Made by a program: the position numbers and the translations under genes. DNA of 41,281 nucleotides. Origin: Methylovulum sp. (GTDB taxonomy: Bacteria; Pseudomonadota; Gammaproteobacteria; Methylococcales; Methylomonadaceae). The stretch spans positions 1 to 41,281 of the forward strand of contig NZ_JAQTZU010000026.1 of assembly GCF_028687615.1 (NCBI RefSeq), read 5' to 3'. Within the stretch, counting starts at the first letter, position 1; the number at the start of each line of letters is the position of its first letter. This document shows positions 1-9,067 of this stretch, piece after piece. The notes below the pieces were generated by a model that saw only the letters and a list, made by a program, of their open reading frames with translations, was not told the origin of the DNA and searched no databases.

Positions 1-40
1 GGGGATCGTCGAGCTGTCCAAAAATATCTAAAAAATCCAT
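1..40 (-). CDS. 5' end of an unidentified gene, cut by window edge
   Basis: An ATG at 40-38 opens a frame of 13 codons that runs off the left edge (it reads MDFLDIFGQLDDP). A GA-rich stretch with AAGGA about ten bases upstream can serve as ribosome binding site. It would be divergent from the DUF475 gene. Too little is visible to assign a family. Confidence 0.4.
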   Translation of the reverse strand, partial: MDFLDIFGQLDDP

Positions 41-205
41 TTCTCCATCGTCCTTGATCAATTGCTTATGCCGCTATTATCTAAAATTCTGTTGGTTGGG
101 TCGCTATTTTTAATGAGGTAGCCCTGGCCGGAAATCGCCTAAGTATTGATTTTAATATAAATGGACTTATAGTTGCTGGTTAAATTACTTGTTAAGGATT
201 CTTTT

Positions 206-1237
206 ATGCAGCATTTTCGACTTTCTTTTATTGTCACCGCCATTAGTTTGGCAATTGCCTTTTACTGGGGCAGCATTTCTGGTGGTGTGGCGGGCGGCGT
301 GGCGGGGGCGCTCATCGCCATGATTTTGGGGGTGCTGGAAGTCAGCTTGTCATTCGACAACGCCGTGGTCAATGCGTCCATACTTAAACGCATGGACGAA
401 CGCTGGCAGCAATACTTTCTGACCTGGGGGATTTTGATCGCCGTGTTCGGTATGCGCTTATTGTTCCCCATCACCATCGTGGCGATGGCGACGGGCATAG
501 ATTTTATCGGGGTCACGCAAATGGCCTTGCATGAGCCTGCAACCTACGCCCAGCATTTGACCGAATCGCACGTCCAAATCGCCGCGTTTGGAGGCATGTT
601 CCTGCTAATGGTGTTTTTCTCGTTCATTTTTGACGAAAACAAGGAACTGCATTGGTTAGGTTATATCGAGAAAAAAATGGCGGGTTTCGGCAAACTGGAG
701 TCGATTGAAATCATCCTGGCTTTGGGATTGTTGCTGGGAACCCAATACTGGTTGCCTGAAGCCATCCGCCATGAAGCCCTGGTGGCTGGCGTATTTGGCG
801 TGATTTTATACGTCATTGTCGATAGTTTGTCGGCCTTGTTTGAAGATGAGGAAGAAGGCGAAGAACTGGCGGACGTGCTGAAAAAAGGCAGTGTCATGAG
901 CTTTTTGTACCTAGAAGTGTTGGATGCGTCCTTTTCTTTTGACGGCGTCATCGGCGCGTTTGCGATCACCCAAGATGTCGTCATCATCATGCTGGGCTTG
1001 GCGATAGGCGCGATGTTTGTACGGAGTCTGACCGTTTATCTGGTGCGTAAAGGTACGCTGGATGAATATGTGTTTCTGGAACACGGCGCCCACTATGCCA
1101 TCGGCAGCTTGGCGGCGATTATGCTGGTCAGCATGGTGCATGAAATTCCTGAAGTGGTGACGGGCTTGGTTGGCGCGGTGTTGATTGGCTTGTCGGTGTT
1201 TTCATCTATCCGTTATAAAAAAGCCCTTGAAGAATAA
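206..1237 (+). CDS. DUF475 / TerC-like integral membrane protein
   Basis: This is a polytopic inner-membrane protein of 343 residues with about eight or nine hydrophobic segments. Two acidic in-membrane motifs typical of the TerC/DUF475 group are visible: SLSFDNA near residue 51 and SFSFDGV near residue 246, each with an Asp that in TerC relatives is thought to help handle metal ions. A longer frame begins at a TTG at 173. The ATG at 206 is chosen because AAGGA lies seven bases upstream of it and the protein then begins with a normal transmembrane start. A perfect hairpin follows the stop, so it is probably a single-gene unit. The substrate is unknown; a role in metal (Mn or tellurite-type) homeostasis is family-based inference. 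Confidence 0.85.
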   Translation: MQHFRLSFIVTAISLAIAFYWGSISGGVAGGVAGALIAMILGVLEVSLSFDNAVVNASILKRMDERWQQYFLTWGILIAVFGMRLLFPITIVAMATGIDFIGVTQMALHEPATYAQHLTESHVQIAAFGGMFLLMVFFSFIFDENKELHWLGYIEKKMAGFGKLESIEIILALGLLLGTQYWLPEAIRHEALVAGVFGVILYVIVDSLSALFEDEEEGEELADVLKKGSVMSFLYLEVLDASFSFDGVIGAFAITQDVVIIMLGLAIGAMFVRSLTVYLVRKGTLDEYVFLEHGAHYAIGSLAAIMLVSMVHEIPEVVTGLVGAVLIGLSVFSSIRYKKALEE

Positions 1238-1250
1238 CGCATTTGCCAGA

Positions 1251-1283
1251 AGACCTTTCAGGTTTTAGAAACCTGAAAGGTCT
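1251..1283. terminator. Perfect 15-bp hairpin after the DUF475 gene
   Basis: The arms 1251-1265 and 1269-1283 are exact reverse complements around a 3-base loop. There is no long T tract on the plus strand, so it may be a weak terminator or an mRNA 3'-end stabiliser rather than a classic intrinsic terminator. Confidence 0.6.
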
Positions 1284-1317
1284 AGTCACTCATTTCATTA
1301 ACTAGCAGAGATTTTTT

Positions 1318-1746
1318 ATGAGCAACGTATTTAGCTTTACCGGAACCATAGGCCGCGATGCCGAAGTCAGATACACCCCCGCCGGATTGGCGGTGCTGAA
1401 CGTTAATGTCGCCAACAACATCGGTTTTGGCGATAAACAACAAACTTTATGGATACGCGTCGCCTTATTTGGCAAACGCGCCGAAGGCAGTTTGCAGAAC
1501 TACCTGAAAAAAGGCCAACAAGTGTTTGTTTCTGGAGAGCTTTCCATGAACGAATACAAAGCCAACGACGGCAGCATGAAAACCGCCTTGGAATTAAACG
1601 CCAACATCATTGACTTGGTCGGCAAACGCAACGAAGGCGGCACGCCTGTAGGCTCCCCCGCCCCAGGCCGCGCCAGTGCGCCCCAATCCCAAGCACCCAG
1701 CCACGACAATTTCGACGAGCCTTATGATGACGATATTCCATTTTAA
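1318..1746 (+). CDS. ssb: Single-stranded DNA-binding protein
   Basis: This protein coats single-stranded DNA during replication, repair and recombination and recruits partners through its C-terminal tip. The 142-residue product has an N-terminal OB fold (about 1-105, with the family pattern GRDAEVRYTPAG), a Gly/Pro/Ser/Gln-rich linker and the acidic tail ending DDDIPF, the canonical partner-binding tip. It is slightly shorter than E. coli SSB. The ATG at 1318 begins the conserved N-terminus; only a weak purine-rich stretch precedes it. A strong bidirectional terminator follows directly, so the gene is monocistronic here. Confidence 0.95.
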   Translation: MSNVFSFTGTIGRDAEVRYTPAGLAVLNVNVANNIGFGDKQQTLWIRVALFGKRAEGSLQNYLKKGQQVFVSGELSMNEYKANDGSMKTALELNANIIDLVGKRNEGGTPVGSPAPGRASAPQSQAPSHDNFDEPYDDDIPF

Positions 1747-1771
1747 TCGGTGGTTGGTTAGTAGGATGTAA

Positions 1772-1812
1772 AAAAACAAAAAAGCCCATGTTTTATGGGC
1801 TTTTTTGTTTTT
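1772..1812. terminator. Bidirectional intrinsic terminator after ssb
   Basis: A GC stem (1784-1789 with 1795-1800, 5-base loop) is extended by A/T arms (1772-1783 with 1801-1812), giving a T-rich tail on both strands. This is a textbook Rho-independent shape. Confidence 0.85.
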
Positions 1813-1821
1813 GCTACGTTT

Positions 1822-1917
1822 ATAGGATGTGCCGAACGGGAGGCGCATCATTCGCGTTTGTACACTCGACAGACGCGCTTCGTGCCTTTTATGTCCTGTG
1901 GGTACAGCACATCCTAT
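1822..1917. repeat. REP-like intergenic inverted repeat
   Basis: ATAGGATGTGC at 1822-1832 is repeated inverted at 1907-1917, exact over 11 bp, around a GC-rich interior. It sits in the 1813-2260 gene-less stretch. The rest of that stretch (1918-2260) is AT-rich and shows no convincing gene, only short frames without family features. The element resembles dispersed intergenic palindromes, but no second copy is in this window. Confidence 0.45.
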
Positions 1918-2260
1918 GTAGTGCATTTTTTGCGTTGAATTTCCCTAATAGCTGCTTGGGCAAGGATACCCGATAAAAACCGGAAACGGACACTTTCCAT
2001 TTTGTGTGCATGTTTCCAGTCTATTTTTCTTCTGTCATAACTCTTAGATACCCTCTCGGTGTAGCTTCCTTAATATGATTGCCCGATGCCGAACCCAATC
2101 GGACAATAAATCAATACTTATCTTATCGGTATAATTCAGTTCCTTTTAATTAGGGTGTATCAAATTATTTGGCTGCAATGGCTACCGGGAGCCAAATGCG
2201 TTGGGTTTGCCGCGACAAAGTGGGTGCTGATTGGAAACCTGATTTTTTATACTTTTATAA

Positions 2261-3292
2261 TCATCTTGTTTTTGCAAGCTTCGCTTTGACGCCCTGCAAG
2301 CATCTTAACATCCACTGCACCGTGGCAGACCGGAAAATACTCAGATGTTCAATAGGGCGTTGCCCCGTACACCAAAATAATTGCTCCGGTTTGGCGTTGG
2401 TATAAAACTCCACATAGCGTACCCGCTTGAGCAAAAACTCCCGTTCAATCAACAGATAAAGCATCAAGTGGCTAGGGCTGTAAAACGAAAAAGATTCATT
2501 AAAAGTGGTTTTAAGCGTTATTAGCATCTCAGTGTTAATAAGACAAATACGGGAGGCGGCCAATTGGTCATTTATATAAAATTCAATAATTTCTGCTTGC
2601 CCTGTGGTGGCAAACGCTTTTAGGACATCGATATAAAACAACCCTTGAAGATTGGAAGCATGGATGGCGGTGCCTTCCCCGCCTTTCCATCCTGAGGTTT
2701 CGATTTCCCCATAACGCGCCAGGGCGTCTGGCATCTCTTCAATATTTGAAACGATTTTAATTTGGCTGTCCAAGCCATTTTTTTTCAGCCGATTTGAATA
2801 GCTCCTGATGTTTTGCCGTAAGTTTTTCGGGCGTTGTTGCCAGTAATCGGCAAAATTATTGGTGACATCAATATTGATGGTCAAAGCGTGGCTTAAATTA
2901 TCAGTGTAATCCAGGGATTGGGTCAAAAAGGTATAGAGCGGATCTTGGCATAGCACATCTATCATGACCGGCAAACCTGGCAGTACGGCAAACAAGCCGG
3001 GCAACGCTTCTGGATAGCCACACAGCAACGGGGCGATTTGGGTTTGGCTAGGCATAAATGTCCCCCAGACACCCAGTTTTCTAGGTTCTAGCAACAACAA
3101 ATTGCCGCGGTGTCCGGCGGTTGCAGGGTAGACGGCAAGGATCGCTTGCGGATTGCCAAAATGTTTGAGCAGCGCACCGACAAAACGCGAATCAAATAAA
3201 GGGTGGGATTGGTAAAGTTGTTGATTCAGCGCATCCCATTGTCCGGTATATTCAGAAAAAGCAGAGACGGGTAACAGTTTCCAGGTGGTCAT
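2261..3292 (-). CDS. GNAT-fold (BcsL/CelD-like, FemAB-type) protein of the exopolysaccharide locus
   Basis: The 343-residue protein has the layout of the CelD/BcsL acetyltransferase group: a diverged N-terminal half, then a GNAT domain at about 160-310. The central stretch IETSGWKGGEGTA (about residues 196-208) matches the conserved SWKG turn of that group. Members often lie in polysaccharide loci and probably acylate or aminoacylate a sugar or lipid carrier; the substrate here is not known. The start overlaps the stop of the upstream aminotransferase by 4 bp (ATGA), so the two are translationally coupled. Both are divergent from the acyl carrier protein and hydrolase genes. Confidence 0.75.
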   Translation of the reverse strand: MTTWKLLPVSAFSEYTGQWDALNQQLYQSHPLFDSRFVGALLKHFGNPQAILAVYPATAGHRGNLLLLEPRKLGVWGTFMPSQTQIAPLLCGYPEALPGLFAVLPGLPVMIDVLCQDPLYTFLTQSLDYTDNLSHALTINIDVTNNFADYWQQRPKNLRQNIRSYSNRLKKNGLDSQIKIVSNIEEMPDALARYGEIETSGWKGGEGTAIHASNLQGLFYIDVLKAFATTGQAEIIEFYINDQLAASRICLINTEMLITLKTTFNESFSFYSPSHLMLYLLIEREFLLKRVRYVEFYTNAKPEQLFWCTGQRPIEHLSIFRSATVQWMLRCLQGVKAKLAKTR

Positions 3293-4497
3293 GGTTTAGG
3301 CTTTCCTAAAATGTCGCTAAATTGGTCGATGATCCAATCAATTTGCGAGGCGGTAATATTTTGATGGCAGGGTATTTGGAGTAATTGCAATCTATAGCGT
3401 TGGCTAACCGGACAATCACTGGTGGCAAGCTCTTCCCATCGCCAAAGTGGGACGCCGGCATGTTTTAAGCGGTCGAAACCGGACTCCCCAGATTCCAATA
3501 AAACCGGAAACATGTAAGGCACAACATGGGCGGGGAGTTCTGGAAATAGCGGTTTCACATGCGGTATCCCGGCAATGCCCGCCATAAGCCTGGCGTAATT
3601 CCTACGCCTGCTGTCGATGATACTTTGCAAGTGGCTGTATTTCATCAATAGCCGGGACACATCCAAGCCTCTGACGGGCATTAAATCAGGGTCAAACCAA
3701 CTCCACTGCGCTGTTGTTTCTGCTATTGTCGCCGGAGCTGATTGGGGCTGGGGTTTAGGTTTAAGCCTAGTCCGATATTTATCAAGCAGCAAAATGAGCC
3801 GCCCAAGCTTACCTAAACTGCCAAATTCCGCCGCGAGCAATAGCATTTGCAGGGTAGCGTGGAGCTGGCGCCTAAAGTCGGGTTTAATTGTTGCTGTTAT
3901 GCTTGAAGGCAATTTTTCGCCGATCAAAATACCGCCATCAGGGCTGCAAAAAAATTTTCTGACACTAGCGACTGAATAATGGCCGCCAGTACCTAGGGTT
4001 TTGCCTTGGCTGGTCGTGCCAAAAAAGGCGTGGGCACAATCTTCAATTAATTTTAGCTTGTTCGCGTCGCAGAAAGTACGCCAATAATCAATATCTTGCG
4101 GAAAACCAAAATAATGCGGCAATAACAAGGCGCGGACTGGTTTGGTGGCGTCGCCCAATAATTTTTCCAGATGCTTTCGATTTGGCGATAAATCAGCATC
4201 CTGCTGATATAGCAAAACGTCGGCATTCAACCACAATGCAGGTTCAACCATTGAGCCGCAGTGGTAAGCGGGTATCAGCACCGCGCTGTCTGCGTTGACG
4301 CCTGATAAGGCAAAAGCGTGGGCTAAACAAGTCCTGGCGTTGCCAAAAAAAAGGCCTTGTTTAGTAAATACAGAAGCGTGGGTATTGTCGCTGGATTTTA
4401 AATTTAACGTGGAAAAATCAAATACAGGCTGTACGGGCAATTTTGCTTTAGGATAGAATTGAGCAAACGAATTGATGGTGTTAAAGTGGATGGTCAT
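3289..4497 (-). CDS. DegT/DnrJ/EryC1-family PLP aminotransferase
   Basis: The protein (402 residues) has the fold-type I sugar aminotransferase layout. LIEDCAHAF carries the Asp that contacts the PLP ring nitrogen, and SVRKFF about 25 residues later holds the likely Schiff-base lysine, followed by the glycine turn PDGGIL. Relatives transfer an amino group to keto-sugars for surface polysaccharides. The flanking SVRKFF differs from the common HxTKN form, so the substrate class may also differ. It is the first gene of a two-gene minus operon with the GNAT protein. The 131-bp gap to the acyl carrier gene must contain divergent promoters. Confidence 0.8.
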   Translation of the reverse strand: MTIHFNTINSFAQFYPKAKLPVQPVFDFSTLNLKSSDNTHASVFTKQGLFFGNARTCLAHAFALSGVNADSAVLIPAYHCGSMVEPALWLNADVLLYQQDADLSPNRKHLEKLLGDATKPVRALLLPHYFGFPQDIDYWRTFCDANKLKLIEDCAHAFFGTTSQGKTLGTGGHYSVASVRKFFCSPDGGILIGEKLPSSITATIKPDFRRQLHATLQMLLLAAEFGSLGKLGRLILLLDKYRTRLKPKPQPQSAPATIAETTAQWSWFDPDLMPVRGLDVSRLLMKYSHLQSIIDSRRRNYARLMAGIAGIPHVKPLFPELPAHVVPYMFPVLLESGESGFDRLKHAGVPLWRWEELATSDCPVSQRYRLQLLQIPCHQNITASQIDWIIDQFSDILGKPKP

Positions 4498-4628
4498 TTT
4501 AGAGGCAGTTTAGGCTTGGGTGTTCGCATTGTAACTAGATTAAATTGAAATACGCCGATTTTCGCTTACTATTTTTAACGTTTCTAGTTCCTTAGCCCCG
4601 CTTTTTCTTATCATTTAAACTCAATATT

Positions 4629-4877
4629 ATGTCAATAAACGATAGCGTTATAACACTTCTAATAGAGGTTTTCCAGTTTCAGAATAAGGGCTTCCAATTT
4701 TCTACAGACACGCCTTTGCTAGGCTCCATCCCCGAATTTGATTCAATGGCGGTGGTTTCCATCATCACCGCACTGGAAAACCGTTTTGGCTTTATAGTCG
4801 ATGATGATGAAATTGACGCGTCAATATTTGCAACCGTCGGCTCCTTAGTGGCATTTGTCGAGCAAAAACTGGCATGA
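4629..4877 (+). CDS. Acyl carrier protein of the exosortase-A locus
   Basis: This is an 82-residue acidic four-helix carrier protein. The phosphopantetheine attachment site is the Ser in EFDSMAV (about residue 39). Its partner is probably the AMP-forming ligase at 9717-11309, which could load a substrate on the arm, with the PLP decarboxylase and the two hydrolases acting around it. This set recurs in XrtA/PEP-CTERM loci, but the product is not known. The downstream hydrolase starts 13 bp after this stop, so the genes are co-transcribed. Confidence 0.85.
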   Translation: MSINDSVITLLIEVFQFQNKGFQFSTDTPLLGSIPEFDSMAVVSIITALENRFGFIVDDDEIDASIFATVGSLVAFVEQKLA

Positions 4878-4890
4878 ACCCTTGCTTGCT

Positions 4891-5709
4891 ATGAAGCCAT
4901 TATTCATCCCCTGCCAATCGGGGCAGTTGTTTTGTGGATTTTACCCACCCATTAACAATGATGTTAGCCGCGCAATCATCCATATCCCCGCTTTTGCTGA
5001 GGAAATGAACAAATCCCGGCGTATGGTGGCTTTACAGGCACAAGCGTTTGCCCAGCAAGCTTATGCCGTTTTGGTTTTGGACTTGTTCGGTACTGGCGAC
5101 AGTACCGGAGATTTTGGCGACGCAACGTGGGAAATTTGGTTGCAAAATATTGATACCACGATTGCTTGGCTAAGGCAGCAAGGGGCACAATCCATTGATT
5201 TATGGGGATTAAGGGCAGGTGTGTTGTTGGCAATGGATTTTGCCAACCGTACCCGGCATCCCATCGCACACCTCATCGCCTGGCAACCCGTTGTCAATGG
5301 CGATATTTTCCTCACCCAATTTTTACGGTTGCGGGTGGCGGCGGCAATGATGGACAGCAACGCCCCACGGGAAAAAACGGCTGATCTAAAACAACAATTG
5401 TTGGCAGGGCAAGCTTTAGAAGTCGCCGGATATGGGTTAAACCCCGATTTAGCCCGGCCTTTAATGGCATTACGCGCCGAGCAACTGCCATGTCAAACCG
5501 TTAAAGAAATGGCTTTGTTTGAAGTGGTGTCCAACCCGGACACGCCTATTGCCTTGGCCAACACGCAATGGCTTGCCACCTTGCAAGCCCAACACATCAA
5601 TGCTTCGTTGACAAAAATTGTCGGCGACAGCTTTTGGGCCAGCCAAGAAATCAGCGAGGCACCTGATTTGATCACCGCCAGTTGTAAGAAGCTTGGGCAA
5701 TGGCGGTAA
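4891..5709 (+). CDS. Exosortase A system-associated hydrolase 2 (alpha/beta-fold)
   Basis: The protein (272 residues) resembles the XrtA-associated hydrolase 2 family (TIGR03101 type). FGTGDSTGDFGD around residue 70 is the oxyanion/acid-loop signature of serine aminopeptidase-like hydrolases. At the nucleophile elbow the sequence reads WGLRAG, so the usual Ser is Arg; ordinary Ser hydrolase catalysis looks unlikely. A longer frame opens at TTG 4855 inside the carrier gene. The ATG at 4891 is preferred because the alignable part (FIPCQSGQLF) begins right after it. It is in an operon with the carrier protein gene; hydrolase 1 follows after 112 bp. Confidence 0.8.
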   Translation: MKPLFIPCQSGQLFCGFYPPINNDVSRAIIHIPAFAEEMNKSRRMVALQAQAFAQQAYAVLVLDLFGTGDSTGDFGDATWEIWLQNIDTTIAWLRQQGAQSIDLWGLRAGVLLAMDFANRTRHPIAHLIAWQPVVNGDIFLTQFLRLRVAAAMMDSNAPREKTADLKQQLLAGQALEVAGYGLNPDLARPLMALRAEQLPCQTVKEMALFEVVSNPDTPIALANTQWLATLQAQHINASLTKIVGDSFWASQEISEAPDLITASCKKLGQWR

Positions 5710-5821
5710 CGACCATCCACCAATTGCTACTGACAGCCTTACCGCCATCAATACCCCAAACTATTTGAATTCCATCCCGATTTGAACCCCCGGTCTTTAT
5801 GATAACCAAACCAGGCTTATT

Positions 5822-6715
5822 GTGTTAAGCGAGCTTCAAGCGACAGAAAACCTAACTGAAATCCCGGTTATCTTTGCCTGCCAAGGACAAAACCTACACG
5901 GGATTATCCACCAAGCCGATATAAGCGCGGCCCTTGGCGTGTTAATGATCGTGGGTGGCCCACAATACCGGGTCGGCAGCCATCGCCAGTTTGTCTTGCT
6001 GGCGCGCCATCTGGCAGCCCAAGGCATCCCTGTCATGCGTTTCGATGTCCGTGGCATGGGCGACTCACAAGGCCAGCCGCACAATTTCGGGCAAATTGAC
6101 GATGACATACGGGCGGCAAGCGATTATTTTTTTGCCTCCTGCCCGGCACTCAGCCAAGTGGTGCTCTGGGGATTATGTGACGGGGCTTCTGCCGCTTTGT
6201 TTTATGCGTATCAAGATCAACGGGTTAAAGGCATGGTGTTGCTAAATCCGTGGGTATTTACCGAACAAGGTTCAGCCAAGACTTATTTAAGACATTACTA
6301 CCTGCAACGATTTTTTAGCAAGGATTTTTGGCTGAAGGTATTGTCGCTAAAATTCAATTACGCCAGTTCGGTGCTTTCGTTGTGGCGGATAGTGAAGCAA
6401 GCGGCCAGTAAATCCGCAACGCCAGAATCACAACATAAAGTGACAAAAGTCGATGAACATCTCGCCCTGCCGACACGCATGCGCGAATGCCTAAAGCAAT
6501 TTGAATATCCCGTCTTGTTGATCCTTAGCGGACGTGATTTGACCGCCGACGAATTCAAAGAAACCGTTAAAGCTGATCCTGAATGGCAATCTTTGCTGAG
6601 TAACCCGCGCGTTTTTCGCCGTGATTTTGCCGAAGCCGACCATACCTTTTCTTCGGCGGCCTGGCGCGACCAAGTAGCCGAATGGTCATCCGACTGGGTA
6701 AAGAAATTATCATAA
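5822..6715 (+). CDS. Exosortase A system-associated hydrolase 1 (alpha/beta-fold)
   Basis: The 297-residue protein has the hallmark GGPQYRVGSHRQF near residue 42, then RFDVRGMGDS, as in the XrtA-associated hydrolase 1 family (TIGR03100 type). The nucleophile elbow reads WGLCDG, with Cys where most alpha/beta-hydrolases have Ser. A late histidine in EADHTF could complete the triad. The only plausible start upstream of the conserved region is GTG at 5822; the first ATG lies well inside the domain. It probably processes an acyl or thioester intermediate with the carrier protein; this is inference from the company it keeps. Confidence 0.8.
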   Translation: MLSELQATENLTEIPVIFACQGQNLHGIIHQADISAALGVLMIVGGPQYRVGSHRQFVLLARHLAAQGIPVMRFDVRGMGDSQGQPHNFGQIDDDIRAASDYFFASCPALSQVVLWGLCDGASAALFYAYQDQRVKGMVLLNPWVFTEQGSAKTYLRHYYLQRFFSKDFWLKVLSLKFNYASSVLSLWRIVKQAASKSATPESQHKVTKVDEHLALPTRMRECLKQFEYPVLLILSGRDLTADEFKETVKADPEWQSLLSNPRVFRRDFAEADHTFSSAAWRDQVAEWSSDWVKKLS

Positions 6716-6830
6716 TAGAGGCCGCCAAACCTGATACCAGAGAACAAAGAGGCTTTAACCGGTCTGGTTTCCATTAAAAATCACCATAAAATCCACTAGC
6801 CGATCCGATCAAATCCCCCGGAGAGCCGTT

Positions 6831-7820
6831 TTGTCCAATCAAGAAAATCAACCAATGCCAGCGTGTAGCGGGGATCAACCTTTGGTTTCCGTCGTAGTGC
6901 CCGTTTATAACGATGAAAGTACAATCAATGACACGCTTACCAGTATTTTCTCGCAGGATTATAAAAATCTCGAAGTCATCGTCATCAATGACGGCTCCAC
7001 CGACGGCACGGCGGCGATTCTCGACCAGTACCTCGACCAATACAAAGATAGGATTAAAATAATCGACCAAAGCAATGCCGGCTCCGCTGTCGCTAGAAAC
7101 CAAGGGATAAAAACAGCACAAGGCAAATATATTGCTTTCATTGACGCCGATGATCTTTGGGTGCCTTGGAAAATCAGTACCCAAGTTGGCTATCTCGAAC
7201 AGCATCAAGATATTGGCATGGTCTATAACACATGGATAGAGCTGCATGATAGCGCCGATGGTTTGCCTAAAACGCCCCCAAATGCTACCGAATTGGACGC
7301 CATCGCAGAAGAAAAATCAGGCTGGCTTTATACACGTTTGCTGATGGAGTGTATTGTGCATACGTCTTCAGTATTGATAGTAAAGAAAATTTGCGATGAA
7401 GCCGGTGGGTTTGATCCAAACTTACGTCGAGGCCAAGATTATGACTATTGGTTGAGGGCCTCCCAAGCCACTCAAATCATGAAACTAAAAAGTGTTTTAT
7501 CTGCTTACCGGATACACTCCAGCAGCATAACCAAAACCGCACCGCAAAAAAACTTTGAGGCCATGCTTCTAAGCAAAGCCGTGCAAAAATTTGGTTTGCG
7601 TGACAAGGACGGCACGGCAATCGGCAACCCTGTCATGAATAAACGGCTGGCTGATAGTTGGGAGAGTTTTTGTTGGCAAACCTTTGACGCAGGCCAATAT
7701 GCAAAATCTTTTTCCAGTGCGATAGAAATACTCAAGTACAGGCCGCTCTATTACAAAGGCTGGCTATATTTAATCGCTTCATTGGCTAAAATGATTGTCA
7801 ATGCCCCCGCCCGGACTTAA
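6831..7820 (+). CDS. Family 2 glycosyltransferase (GT-A fold)
   Basis: This enzyme transfers a sugar from a nucleotide donor, here most likely to a lipid-linked exopolysaccharide intermediate at the inner membrane. Of the 329 residues, the first ~230 form the GT-A domain: VSVVVPVYND, the nucleotide-binding VINDGSTDGT and the metal-binding IDADD (Asp 105-107). The acceptor side has FDPNLRRGQDYDYWLR. The start is TTG at 6831, supported by GGAG seven bases upstream; an ATG at 6855 is the alternative. Its stop overlaps the stop of the convergent decarboxylase gene by three bases. Confidence 0.85.
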   Translation: MSNQENQPMPACSGDQPLVSVVVPVYNDESTINDTLTSIFSQDYKNLEVIVINDGSTDGTAAILDQYLDQYKDRIKIIDQSNAGSAVARNQGIKTAQGKYIAFIDADDLWVPWKISTQVGYLEQHQDIGMVYNTWIELHDSADGLPKTPPNATELDAIAEEKSGWLYTRLLMECIVHTSSVLIVKKICDEAGGFDPNLRRGQDYDYWLRASQATQIMKLKSVLSAYRIHSSSITKTAPQKNFEAMLLSKAVQKFGLRDKDGTAIGNPVMNKRLADSWESFCWQTFDAGQYAKSFSSAIEILKYRPLYYKGWLYLIASLAKMIVNAPART

Positions 7821-9052
7821 ATCAGCACTTCCGCCGCCTCCGGCTGGCTAAGAAATTTACTAGGGCTGGCGGTATAGCCATAAGCCCCTGATTGGTAAAC
7901 CACCACCAAATCGCCAATTTCCACTTTCGGCAACCGCATTTTGTCGGCAAGGCTGTCTAACGGTGTGCACAACGGCCCGACGATATTGACGTTTTCCAGC
8001 TCCTCGCCAGCCATGTTCGTTCCTATCGCCACTGGATAATTTTTGCGGATGACCTGCCCGAAATTGCCCGATGCCGCCAGGTGATGATGGAGTCCGCCAT
8101 CGACCATCAAAAAAATCTGCCCACGCGAGACTTTTTTATCTATGACTTTTGCCACATAAATCCCCGCTTCACCGACTAGATAACGCCCCAGTTCGATGAC
8201 GATTTCGGTATCGGCTTGCGCGGTTTTGAAGCTTGCCATTGCCACTGCCAGCGCGTTGCCGACTTGGCGGGTGTCCAAGCGCGTTTCCCCAGGGAAATAC
8301 GGAATGCCGTAACCGCCGCCGATATTGAGCTTGCGTATCGGGCCGGGGCAAGCGTCAGCGAGTTGCAATGCGAGTTGCAGGCTTTTTTGCTGGGCTTCAA
8401 TAATTGATTCGGCTTTCAGGTTTTGCGAGCCGCTGTAGATGTGGAAACCTTGAAAATCGAATCCCCGTGTTTTGATATGCAGCAAGGCTTCGGGGATTAA
8501 TTCTTCATCAATGCCAAATTGCTTCGCCCCACCGCCCATTTTCATGCCGGAGGCTTTCAGCTCAAATGCGGGGTTGATACGCAATGCCACGCGTGGCGTG
8601 ATGCCGATTTGCCCGGCAATCCGCGCGAGCGTGTCCAATTCATGGAAGGATTCGGCGTTGATGGTGATGCCGGCCGCCACCGCTTGCCGCAATTCGTCAG
8701 GGCGTTTGCCCGGCCCGGCCATGCTGATGTGCTCGGCGGACATAGTGGTGTCCAGCGCGACTTTCATTTCCCCTGCCGACGCCAGATCAAAACCATCGAC
8801 GATGCTTGCCATGTGTTGCGCCACGGCGGGCATGGGGTTGGCTTTCATCGCGTAATGGATTTTTAACTCCGGCGGCATATCACGGCGCAGTTCGGCGACT
8901 CGTTGCGTCAGTAGCTGGCGGTCATAGGCATAAAACGGTGTGCCGCCGATACGCTGGGCAAGTCGTGATAGCGGAATGCCGCCGATCAGCAATTCGTTGT
9001 TGGAGACGGCGAATTGGGTCATGGGGGCGTGTTGGGGGATAGTTGAGTTCAT
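7817..9052 (-). CDS. PLP-dependent decarboxylase, exosortase A system-associated
   Basis: The 411-residue protein is a fold-type III decarboxylase (alanine-racemase-like barrel plus C-terminal beta domain), related to diaminopimelate and ornithine decarboxylases and matching the XrtA-associated group (TIGR03099 type). Lys70 in HYAMKANP forms the PLP aldimine, GGGYGIPYF binds the phosphate, and CTPLDSL near residue 360 supplies the active-site Cys from the other subunit. A dedicated decarboxylase beside an acyl ligase and carrier protein suggests an amino-acid-derived group for the polysaccharide; the real substrate is unknown. A hicBA module lies between it and the ligase gene. Confidence 0.87.
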   Translation of the reverse strand: MNSTIPQHAPMTQFAVSNNELLIGGIPLSRLAQRIGGTPFYAYDRQLLTQRVAELRRDMPPELKIHYAMKANPMPAVAQHMASIVDGFDLASAGEMKVALDTTMSAEHISMAGPGKRPDELRQAVAAGITINAESFHELDTLARIAGQIGITPRVALRINPAFELKASGMKMGGGAKQFGIDEELIPEALLHIKTRGFDFQGFHIYSGSQNLKAESIIEAQQKSLQLALQLADACPGPIRKLNIGGGYGIPYFPGETRLDTRQVGNALAVAMASFKTAQADTEIVIELGRYLVGEAGIYVAKVIDKKVSRGQIFLMVDGGLHHHLAASGNFGQVIRKNYPVAIGTNMAGEELENVNIVGPLCTPLDSLADKMRLPKVEIGDLVVVYQSGAYGYTASPSKFLSQPEAAEVLI

Positions 9053-9067
9053 CGCTGGTTTAAAATT

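Noticed and set aside
5765-5800. tRNA-like GGTTCAAATC on the minus strand
   Set aside because: The flanking bases do not pair as a T-arm and no acceptor or anticodon arm is present.
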